Positions 1-6,658 of a stretch of DNA of 64,000 bases are shown here, in pieces. Positions within the stretch are counted from its first letter, which is position 1. The number at the start of each line of letters is the position of its first letter. Under the pieces are notes generated by a model that saw only the letters and a list, made by a program, of their open reading frames with translations, did no database searches and was not told the origin of the DNA. Both the position numbers and the translations under genes were made by a program. This DNA comes from Alcanivorax sp. (lineage in GTDB: Bacteria > Pseudomonadota > Gammaproteobacteria > Pseudomonadales > Alcanivoracaceae), in NCBI GenBank assembly GCA_022449455.1, contig JAKUPL010000009.1, forward strand, positions 112,406-176,405. Reading direction: 5' to 3'.

Positions 1-164
1 CGAAAGACCCGGTCCCGTTATTGCGGCGTGCGGCGCTGAAAATCGAACTGGAAAGCGCCCTGAGGCTGCCGGTCGATCTGGTTATCACGGAGCGGGGTAA
101 GGCGCTCAGTTCGTTTCAGGCCCTGGCGAAAGCCCGTGCCAGACGTTTGCCGGAGGCCTCCTGA
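1..164 (+). CDS. Nucleotidyltransferase (MNT-type), C-terminal fragment cut by window edge
   Basis: Only the last 53 codons are in the window; the reading frame is open from base 3 and stops at TGA 162-164. The visible stretch (a VDLV motif followed by a basic tail ending in KARARRLPEAS) resembles the C-terminus of small minimal nucleotidyltransferases of the MNT/MntA type, which usually sit directly upstream of a HEPN-domain partner. The next gene starts at ATG 164, overlapping this stop by one base, which is typical of such pairs. The catalytic GSxxxxxxDxD motif would lie outside the window, so activity cannot be judged. The family call rests on the tail and on the neighbour. Confidence 0.5.
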   Translation, partial: KDPVPLLRRAALKIELESALRLPVDLVITERGKALSSFQALAKARARRLPEAS

Positions 165-582
165 TGACGGATGCCCTGGCGGAAGAGCGCCGTCACCTTG
201 CGCAGTTACTGGAAGCGCTACAGCGTTGCGCCTATTTTCTGGATCATTCCGAAAAAATTGACTGGCCGTGGCCATGCGCCACACGGCTTTGCTAATGAGC
301 GAAGCGCCGGACAGTTTTCTCAAGGTTCTGGCATTGTTCGAGAAACTGGGTGTGCTGGAATCCGCCGAGTATTGGCAGCAAAGCCGAATGGCCCGCAATA
401 TGGCCGCCCATGACTACGAAACCAACTACGACGCCATCGCGGAGCATTTCAATGCTCTGGAATCCCTAACGGGACTGCTTTTCCGGACGGCCCGGAATCT
501 TATTGGTCGCGTTGCGATGGATTTGGATATTCATCCGGCCAGTGGCGATTTCTCCGCGGAGTTCGACGAACTTTTCGAGTGA
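164..582 (+). pseudogene. HEPN-domain (HepT-like) partner of the nucleotidyltransferase, internally deleted and frameshifted
   Basis: From ATG 164 a frame reads MTDALAEERRHLAQLLEAL and runs to KIDWP before ending early at about 297. From about 266 another frame reads AMRHTALLM and continues to a stop at 580-582. The two halves look like the start and the end of one helical HEPN protein with a middle segment (I estimate 40-50 residues) missing and the frame broken. The second half keeps the HEPN signature RNMAAHDY, i.e. R-x4-H-x-Y, the RNase/AMPylation-site motif of HepT toxins paired with MNT antitoxins. The product is most likely non-functional. A restart at 268 could still make a 104-residue fragment carrying the motif. 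Confidence 0.6.
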
Positions 583-622
583 TATTTCCCGCCGCCAAAG
601 TTTTGTGATGCCTGACGCTAAA

Positions 623-648
623 CCCCGGCCCGAAAGCGCCGGGGTGTT
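623..648 (+). terminator. Hairpin terminator after the MNT/HEPN remnant
   Basis: CCCCGGC (623-629) pairs with GCCGGGG (638-644), followed by a short T-containing tail. It lies 40 bases after the pseudogene stop and upstream of the fumA promoter. Confidence 0.5.
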
Positions 649-726
649 TCCTGCCGGTCAGCGGACAACACACCGGACCTCTCCGCTACGGGTTGAGCGT
701 CCGGCGTCCAGCGTCAGGCACCAAAG

Positions 727-755
727 ATGTCAGGCGGGCAAGGGTCGGCTATAAT
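727..755 (+). promoter_or_regulatory. Sigma-70 type promoter of fumA
   Basis: A perfect -10 box TATAAT (750-755) lies 17 bases after ATGTCA (727-732), a 4/6 match to TTGACA. Transcription would start near 762, giving a leader of about 28 bases before the fumA ATG at 790. Confidence 0.6.
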
Positions 756-789
756 GCGCGCCCCGAATCCCAGCAGTCAGGAGTGCCCC

Positions 790-2295
790 ATGACGGTGAT
801 CCGCCAGGACGATCTGATTCAGAGCGTCGCCGATGCCCTGCAGTACATCTCTTACTACCATCCGGTGGATTTCATTCGTGGCGTCAAGGAAGCCTACGAG
901 CGGGAAGAGAGCAAAGCGGCCAAGGACGCCATGGCGCAGATTCTGGTGAACTCCCGCATGTCCGCCATGGGGCACCGGCCGATCTGTCAGGACACCGGCA
1001 TCGTCACCGTGTTCGCCAAGGTGGGCATGAACGTGACGTTCGAGAGCGAGATGAGCCTGGACGACATGATCAACGAGGGCGTGCGCCGGGCCTACAACCA
1101 CCCGGACAACGTGCTGCGCGCTTCGGTGCTGGCGGACCCGGACGGCAAGCGTGCCAACACCAAGGACAACACCCCGGCGGTGATCAACTACTCCATCGTG
1201 CCCGGCGACACCGTCGAAATCGATGTGGCGGCCAAGGGCGGCGGTTCCGAAGCCAAGTCCAAGTTCGCCATGCTCAACCCGTCCGATTCCGTGGTCGACT
1301 GGGTGCTCGAGCAGGTGCCGAAGATGGGCGCCGGCTGGTGCCCGCCGGGCATGCTCGGCATCGGCATCGGCGGCACCGCCGAGAAGGCCATGCTGCTGGC
1401 CAAGGAATCGCTGATGGACCCCATCGACATCCACGAGCTGCAGGCCCGGGGCGCGCAAACCCGCGCCGAGGAACTGCGCCTGGAGCTGTATGAGAAGGTC
1501 AACGCGCTGGGCATCGGCGCCCAGGGCCTGGGCGGCCTGACCACGGTGCTGGACGTGAAGGTGGCGGATTACCCCACCCACGCGGCCAACAAGCCGGTGG
1601 CGATCATCCCCAACTGCGCCGCCACCCGCCACGCTCACTTCGTGCTGGACGGTACCGGCCCGGCGGACCTGAAGGCCCCGGACCTGGAAGAATGGCCGGA
1701 CATCGCCTGGGGCAACGACGAGGGCGCCAAGCGCGTCAATCTCGACACGGTGACCCCGGAAGAGGTGCAAACCTGGCAGCCCGGGGACACCCTGTTGCTG
1801 TCCGGCAAGCTGCTCACCGGCCGCGACGCCGCCCACAAGCGCATGGTGGACATGATCGCCAAGGGCGAGGAACTGCCGGTGGACTTCACCAACCGCTTTA
1901 TCTACTACGTGGGCCCGGTGGATCCGGTGGGCGACGAAGTGGTGGGCCCGGCCGGCCCGACCACCGCCACCCGCATGGACAAGTTCACCCGCACCATGCT
2001 GGAGAAGACCGGCCTGATCGGCATGGTCGGCAAGGCCGAGCGGGGCGACACCGCCATCGAGGCGATCCGCGACAACAAGGCGGTCTATCTGATGGCCGTG
2101 GGCGGCGCCGCCTACCTGGTGTCCAAGGCGATCCGTAAATCCCGCGTGGCCGCCTTCGAGGACCTGGGCATGGAAGCCATCTATGAGTTCGAGGTGGAGG
2201 ACATGCCGGTGACCGTGGCGGTGGATTCCACCGGCGAATCGGTGCACAAGACCGGCCCGGTGATCTGGAAAAAGAAAATCGCCGAATCCGCCTGA
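790..2295 (+). CDS. fumA: Fumarate hydratase, class I (iron-sulfur)
   Basis: Reversible hydration of fumarate to L-malate in the TCA cycle, using an oxygen-sensitive [4Fe-4S] cluster; cytoplasmic. The 501-residue protein has the class I layout: an N-terminal cluster domain with PICQDTG (Cys66), WCPPGMLGIGIGGTAEK (Cys184) and NCAATRHAHF (Cys276), then a C-terminal beta domain (GPAGPTTATRMD). The spacing of the three cysteines matches Cys105/224/318 of E. coli FumA within two residues. ATG 790 follows a GGAG box at about 776-779; an upstream in-frame start at 727 would lie in the promoter -35. It is transcribed alone, between its own TATAAT promoter and a strong terminator. All key residues are intact. 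Confidence 0.95.
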   Translation: MTVIRQDDLIQSVADALQYISYYHPVDFIRGVKEAYEREESKAAKDAMAQILVNSRMSAMGHRPICQDTGIVTVFAKVGMNVTFESEMSLDDMINEGVRRAYNHPDNVLRASVLADPDGKRANTKDNTPAVINYSIVPGDTVEIDVAAKGGGSEAKSKFAMLNPSDSVVDWVLEQVPKMGAGWCPPGMLGIGIGGTAEKAMLLAKESLMDPIDIHELQARGAQTRAEELRLELYEKVNALGIGAQGLGGLTTVLDVKVADYPTHAANKPVAIIPNCAATRHAHFVLDGTGPADLKAPDLEEWPDIAWGNDEGAKRVNLDTVTPEEVQTWQPGDTLLLSGKLLTGRDAAHKRMVDMIAKGEELPVDFTNRFIYYVGPVDPVGDEVVGPAGPTTATRMDKFTRTMLEKTGLIGMVGKAERGDTAIEAIRDNKAVYLMAVGGAAYLVSKAIRKSRVAAFEDLGMEAIYEFEVEDMPVTVAVDSTGESVHKTGPVIWKKKIAESA

Positions 2296-2370
2296 CCCCG
2301 CCTTCCCGCGCCGCCGACCAGGCGGGCGGGGAACCAAACCCGCTGCGTGTGTTCCTAGAGCAGCGGGGAT

Positions 2371-2415
2371 CACCGGACCCGCCGCCCGGGTCAGGGTCCG
2401 GTGTCATCGTTTTCG
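2371..2415 (+). terminator. Rho-independent-like terminator of fumA
   Basis: CACCGGACCC (2371-2380) and GGGTCCGGTG (2394-2403) form a perfect 10-bp stem followed by a T-rich stretch. It overlaps the GTG at 2401 that could open the next frame, which argues that the next gene starts later, at 2440. Confidence 0.65.
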
Positions 2416-2439
2416 CTTTCCGTCGTCAAGTGGCTGTTC

Positions 2440-3315
2440 ATGAAACGACGCTCGCCGTTTTGGCTTTTGCTTTTGGGTGTGGGAAGTCTGGCCTTGTCCG
2501 GGTGCGCTTCCCTGATGGACTCCGGTGCCTCGCTGCTGGGCCGTGAACCGGTGCCGGCCACGGTGGCCGGCCTGCCGCTCAGCGACCTGGCCACGCTGGG
2601 CATCGACGCCGGCGCCTGCGCGGAACTGGCGGAGGCCCGGCGGCAGGACCGGCGGGTGAGTGGCCGGTGGCTGCGCGAGGAGGCGCTGCCGGCCTGCACC
2701 CGCCGTATCGGGCAGGCCCGCGAGGCGCGCCGTTACGACCAGGAACTGGACCGGCTGGTGGAACAGGCCTGGCAGGCCCAGCAGGCCGCCGAGCGTGAGC
2801 GGGCCCGGCAACGGGCCGAGCGGCAGCGGGTGCGCGAGGCCATGGAGGCGGCCCGCCGCGACGCCGAGGAGCGCCAGGAGGCCAACCGCAAGGAAGACAA
2901 CCGGTCGCGGTTGCGCGAGCGGCTCGCCGACGCCCACATCCTCACCATCCTCGAGAACGTGCCCGACCAGCCGCTGGCATTTTCCCTGGGCCAGCCTTCC
3001 GAGCGCACCCTGAAGAATTTCCTCGCCTGCCTGGAGGTGGGTTACCCCAATCAGGGCTATCAGGTGGATCGCAAGGGCGACGATCTGACGGTGACCGCCC
3101 TGCAGGCGGACATGCTGCGCGGCGACGTGGACATCCGCGCCCATTTCGTCAATGTCTGGGACACCTGGATGCTGGAATCCCTGCGCGTGGCGGAGATGAC
3201 CGCCGACACGCCCCGGGACCGTTTCATGCTGGCGCAGAACCTGATGGCCGGGCCCTGCTACGGCATCGATGAACTGCTCTGGCGTGGCGTCGACGACGGG
3301 GACAATCGCGGCTGA
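2440..3315 (+). CDS. Predicted lipoprotein with charged coiled-coil, function unknown
   Basis: I do not recognise the family. ATG 2440 gives 291 residues beginning MKRRSPFWLLLLGVG and a lipobox LSGC with Cys22, so a type II signal peptide and a lipid-anchored envelope protein are expected. Residues of about 95-165 are almost all Arg, Glu, Gln and Ala (QAAERERARQRAERQRVREA), a long charged helix or coiled coil. The C-terminal part (about 170-290) looks globular. The alternative GTG at 2401 would put the fumA terminator inside the gene and bury the signal peptide. No clear Shine-Dalgarno is seen before 2440. It converges with the minus-strand esterase at 3335. Confidence 0.75.
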   Translation: MKRRSPFWLLLLGVGSLALSGCASLMDSGASLLGREPVPATVAGLPLSDLATLGIDAGACAELAEARRQDRRVSGRWLREEALPACTRRIGQAREARRYDQELDRLVEQAWQAQQAAERERARQRAERQRVREAMEAARRDAEERQEANRKEDNRSRLRERLADAHILTILENVPDQPLAFSLGQPSERTLKNFLACLEVGYPNQGYQVDRKGDDLTVTALQADMLRGDVDIRAHFVNVWDTWMLESLRVAEMTADTPRDRFMLAQNLMAGPCYGIDELLWRGVDDGDNRG

Positions 3316-3334
3316 AGCGCGGCGGCGATCCGCG

Positions 3335-4312
3335 TCACCCGTTCAGGAAGTCCCCGACCACCCGATAGCTCTCGGCGCAGGCCTCCGGCACCAGATCCTC
3401 CAGATTCAGCCAGGCATGGATCATGTCCGGGAACGGTTGATGCCGGGCCGGTACCCCGGCGGCGCGCAGCCGTTCCACGTAGGCCACGCCCTCGTCGCGC
3501 AGCGGACAGAAGCCGGCGGTGAGCACCAGGGTCGCCGGCAGCCGCTCGCTGATCGGCATATGCAGCGGCGAGGCGTCCCGGCGCCGTATCGGGTCCGGCG
3601 CGGCGCCGTCCTGGAAGTAATGATCGAAGTACCAGTGGATACGCGGGGTTTCCAGCAGATAGCCGCGCCCGTTTTCGGCCACCGAAGGGTGATCCAGGGT
3701 GTAATCCAGACTGGGATAGATCAGCGCCTGTTTGTGGATGCGCAGCTCCGGGTCGTCCTGGGCCAGGGCGCTGACGGTGGCCGCCAGGGCGCCGCCGCCG
3801 GAGTCGCCCACCAGATTCAGGGTCCGCGTGACCCGGCGCTCCTGTCGGGCCAGCACCGGCCACAGATGGCGGGCCACCGCCAGCGCATCCTCCAGGCCCA
3901 GCGGATAGGGGCACTCCGGCGCCAGCCGGTATTCCACCGACACCACCAAATGGCCACTGGCCGTCGCCAGCCGCCGGGCGATGGGGTCGTAAACGCTGAC
4001 GCCGCCGGCCATATGGCCGCCGCCGTGCAGAAACAGAGTCACCGGCTTTTCCCGCTCCGGCGCTGGATCGTAGAGCCGCACCGGCACCGGGTAGGCGCCG
4101 GTGGCGATCATCACGTCCCGTACCCAGGGCAGATCCGGGCCCCGCGCCACCAGGGTGGCGGTCATCGAGGCCATGCTTTCGCGCACCGTCACCGGCGTGG
4201 CTTCCACGCCTCGGGCGGCCTGATCGGCCAGCAGCCGGTTGAGCCGTTCCAGCCAGTCGGCCAGGGCCGGGTGCGGCTGCCCGGCTTTCAGGGCGCCGGG
4301 GGGCGTCAGCAT
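3335..4312 (-). CDS. Alpha/beta-hydrolase, hormone-sensitive-lipase (family IV) esterase
   Basis: A 325-residue carboxylesterase of the bacterial HSL family, expected to cleave short to medium acyl or aryl esters in the cytoplasm. It has the oxyanion-hole motif HGGG (His96), the nucleophile elbow GDSGGG (Ser171), and a likely Asp273 (RDEGVAYV) and His299 (MIHAW) completing the triad. No signal peptide is visible. ATG 4312 (MLTPPGALK) overlaps the stop of the upstream MaoC-like gene by 7 bases, so the two are translationally coupled. It is the last gene of a minus-strand unit that also carries an acyl-CoA ligase and hydratase-fold proteins, which suggests it frees an acid that the ligase then activates. 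The substrate is unknown. Confidence 0.9.
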   Translation of the reverse strand: MLTPPGALKAGQPHPALADWLERLNRLLADQAARGVEATPVTVRESMASMTATLVARGPDLPWVRDVMIATGAYPVPVRLYDPAPEREKPVTLFLHGGGHMAGGVSVYDPIARRLATASGHLVVSVEYRLAPECPYPLGLEDALAVARHLWPVLARQERRVTRTLNLVGDSGGGALAATVSALAQDDPELRIHKQALIYPSLDYTLDHPSVAENGRGYLLETPRIHWYFDHYFQDGAAPDPIRRRDASPLHMPISERLPATLVLTAGFCPLRDEGVAYVERLRAAGVPARHQPFPDMIHAWLNLEDLVPEACAESYRVVGDFLNG

Positions 4313-4680
4313 TGAAACAGCACCAGGGCCTCGCCGTCGCACAGCAGACGGCCGTCCTCGCCCAGACAGCGGGTTTCCAGATTCACCAGGGCCTTGTCCC
4401 GGCGCAGACGGGTCACCGCCACCCGGGCGGTGAGTGCTTCGCCGGGGCGGCCGTGGTCGTGGAAGCGCATGCTCTGCTTCAGATAGTTGGTGCCGTGGCC
4501 GGGCAGTTCCTCGCCCAGCAGGTAGGAGAACAGGGCGGCGATCAGCGGCTCCGGCACGGTCTCCCAGTCGCCGTCGAACTCCGCCAGCCGGCACCATTCG
4601 GCGATGTCGTCGTCGCTGTAACGGCGGCTTACCTCGGCGTGGTCGCCGATCTCCAGTGTGTTGAAGCGGGGCAGTGTCAT
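4306..4680 (-). CDS. MaoC/hot-dog-fold protein lacking the hydratase catalytic pair
   Basis: A 124-residue protein with the layout of (R)-specific enoyl-CoA hydratases: SDDDIAEW, then LLGEELPGHGTNYLKQSMRF, the segment that follows the active-site helix in PhaJ-type enzymes. The D-x-N-P-x-H motif expected near residue 30 is absent (AEFDGDWETVPEPLIAAL stands in its place), so it probably cannot hydrate alone. It overlaps the catalytic MaoC gene upstream by 4 bases (ATGA at 4677-4680). This suggests a heteromeric hydratase with one active and one structural subunit, or a thioesterase-like or binding role. The ATG at 4680 is chosen for this overlap. Confidence 0.7.
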   Translation of the reverse strand: MTLPRFNTLEIGDHAEVSRRYSDDDIAEWCRLAEFDGDWETVPEPLIAALFSYLLGEELPGHGTNYLKQSMRFHDHGRPGEALTARVAVTRLRRDKALVNLETRCLGEDGRLLCDGEALVLFQC

Positions 4681-5135
4681 GGGCGGGCCTCCTGGTTCGC
4701 GTCCCGGTTCAGCTTGAGCCGGCAACGGCCCTCCAGGCACACCTGGCGGGATTCGTTTTCCACCCGGGTGATCAGTTCCAGCCGGTCGTCCGCCGGCGGC
4801 GCCACGATGTCCAGGTGCACGGTGAGCGGTTCGCCGGCGAACGCCGGGTTCGGGAACATCAGGTCCTGGCTTTCCAGCTCGGCGCCCGGGTAGCTGTGCG
4901 CGATCAGGCCGCGCACCGCGGTGAACAGCAGCATGCCGTGGGACACGGTGGCGCCGAAGCGGGTGCCGGCGGCGTAGTCCGGGTCCACGTGAATCGGATT
5001 GTGGTCGCCGCTGAGCGCGGCGAAGCGGTCGAAGTGCCGCTGTTCCAGCACCTGCTCGTATTCGGTACCGCCGATTTCCTGCTCGTAATCGTCGTCGTCG
5101 AACCCTTCGTCGTCGTATCCGTCGTTATCGCGCAT
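4677..5135 (-). CDS. MaoC-family (R)-specific enoyl-CoA hydratase
   Basis: A 152-residue hot-dog-fold protein expected to add water to trans-2-enoyl-CoA to give (R)-3-hydroxyacyl-CoA. It carries the hydratase-2 motif GDHNPIH (Asp44 and His49 as the catalytic pair), followed by FGATVSHGML, which is conserved in PhaJ/MaoC proteins. The first about 22 residues are extremely acidic (runs of Asp and Glu such as DDEGFDDDDYEQE), which is not part of the fold. ATG 5135 overlaps the end of the acyl-CoA ligase gene by 11 bases with an AGGAG box inside the ligase end, and its own stop overlaps the next start. Its partner downstream lacks the catalytic residues. Confidence 0.85.
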   Translation of the reverse strand: MRDNDGYDDEGFDDDDYEQEIGGTEYEQVLEQRHFDRFAALSGDHNPIHVDPDYAAGTRFGATVSHGMLLFTAVRGLIAHSYPGAELESQDLMFPNPAFAGEPLTVHLDIVAPPADDRLELITRVENESRQVCLEGRCRLKLNRDANQEARP

Positions 5136-6642
5136 CACGCAACTCCTGTTTGGTGACTTTGCCCAGGGCATTGCGGGGCAGGGCGTCCACCCGCTGGAAT
5201 ACCTTGGGGACTTTATAGCCCGCCAGCCGCTCGCGGCAAAAGGCGCGCAGGGTGTCCTCGCCGGGGTCCTCGGCGCCGTCGCGCAGCCCATAGCAGGCCT
5301 TGCCCACCTCGCCCCATTTTTCATCCGGCATGCCGATCACCGCCACCTCGGCCAGGGCCGGGTGCTGTTCGAGCACCTTTTCCACCTCGGCGGGATAGAC
5401 GTTTTCGCCACCGGAAATGTACATGTCCTTCCAGCGGTCGACGATGTAGTAGCAGCCGTCCTGATCGCAACGGGCCACGTCGCCGCTGTGCAGCCAGCCG
5501 TCGGCGCGGATCGCCTCGGCGGTGGCGTCCGGGCGGTTCCAGTAGCCGGGGGTGATATTGGGCCCGCGAATCAGCAGTTCGCCGGCCTCGCCCTCGGGCA
5601 CGTCCTGGCCATCGCGGTCGACGATGCGCACCTCGGTGAGCAGTTGCGGGCGGCCCACGGAGCCGATCTTGTCGATCACCAACTCTTCATCCAGCAGAAA
5701 CACGGTGGGCCCGGTTTCGGTCATGCCCATGCCGGTGCGCACGCGAATGCCCTGGTCCACGTAGCGCTGCGCCACCGGCAGCGACAGCGGCGCGCCACCG
5801 CAGCCCCAGGAACGCACGCCCTTGAGGCGCTCGCCGCTGAAGTCCGGGTGCTCCAGCAGGGCCTGGTAGACCGCCGGCACGCCGAAGAAAATGGTCGCCT
5901 GGTTTTCCAGAACCCGCAGAGCCTGGTCCGGATCGAAGGCGCGCGCCACCAGCACGCAGCCGCCGGCCAGGAACACCGCCGAGGAGTACAGGTTGATGCC
6001 GGCGGTATGGAACAGGGGCAGCACGTTGAGCAGCACGTCGCGACCGGTGAGGTCCACCGCCAGGCCGATGTTCAGATAGTTGGCCATCATCATGCGGAAA
6101 GTCTGGATCACGCCCTTGGGCCGGCCGGTGGTGCCCGAGGTGTAGAGCAGGTACCAGGGCGTATCCGGGTCCTTGTCCGGGTGGGCGCCGAGGTCCGGTT
6201 GCACCGCCGCCAGATCCCGATGGTAGTCGCGCTGGCCGTCGGCGGCGCCGTCCAGGGCCACCAGGGTCAGAGCCGGGTGCTGGTCCGCCAGGGTGGCGGC
6301 GGCCTCGGCGAACTCGCCGCCGAAGATCAGCGCGCCGGGCGCGCAGTCCTCCACCAGCACGGTCAGCTCGGGCACCGCCAGCCGCCAGTTCAGCGGCACC
6401 AGGATCAGGCCGGCCTTGGCGCAGCCGAACAGCATGGCGAAAAACTCCGCGCGGCTGTGGCCCAGAAAAGCGAGCCGGTCGCCGTCCTTCAGGCCCCATT
6501 GTTCGCGGGCGGCGGCGGCCAGCCGCGCGGCCCGTTCGTTGAAGCGCGCATAATCGTAGCGTTCGCCGCTTTGCAGATCTTCCAGCGCCGGGCGGTCCGG
6601 CGTTACCCGCGCCCGGTGGGCAAGCAGGTCGAACATCTCCAT
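5125..6642 (-). CDS. Acyl-CoA ligase (AMP-forming, class I adenylate-forming enzyme)
   Basis: Activates a carboxylic acid to its CoA thioester through an acyl-adenylate. The 505-residue protein has the phosphate-binding loop YTSGTTGRPKG (about 167-177), the GMTETGP adenine motif, the SGDVAR segment, and the C-terminal DRWKDMYISGGENVYP hinge with the late lysine in RNALGKVTK. The length is normal for medium-chain, aryl or long-chain ligases; the exact acid cannot be read from the sequence. ATG 6642 follows a GGGAG box. It sits 16 bases after the NHL gene and overlaps the hydratase gene, so it is central in an acyl-degrading operon with an esterase, two hot-dog proteins and a crotonase. Confidence 0.92.
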   Translation of the reverse strand: MEMFDLLAHRARVTPDRPALEDLQSGERYDYARFNERAARLAAAAREQWGLKDGDRLAFLGHSRAEFFAMLFGCAKAGLILVPLNWRLAVPELTVLVEDCAPGALIFGGEFAEAAATLADQHPALTLVALDGAADGQRDYHRDLAAVQPDLGAHPDKDPDTPWYLLYTSGTTGRPKGVIQTFRMMMANYLNIGLAVDLTGRDVLLNVLPLFHTAGINLYSSAVFLAGGCVLVARAFDPDQALRVLENQATIFFGVPAVYQALLEHPDFSGERLKGVRSWGCGGAPLSLPVAQRYVDQGIRVRTGMGMTETGPTVFLLDEELVIDKIGSVGRPQLLTEVRIVDRDGQDVPEGEAGELLIRGPNITPGYWNRPDATAEAIRADGWLHSGDVARCDQDGCYYIVDRWKDMYISGGENVYPAEVEKVLEQHPALAEVAVIGMPDEKWGEVGKACYGLRDGAEDPGEDTLRAFCRERLAGYKVPKVFQRVDALPRNALGKVTKQELRDAR

Positions 6643-6658
6643 TTTTTTCTCCCGCGCG

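Noticed and set aside
730..2373. Long minus-strand frame opposite fumA
   Set aside because: Repetitive His/Gly/Arg composition and no ribosome site; fumA is clear on the plus strand.
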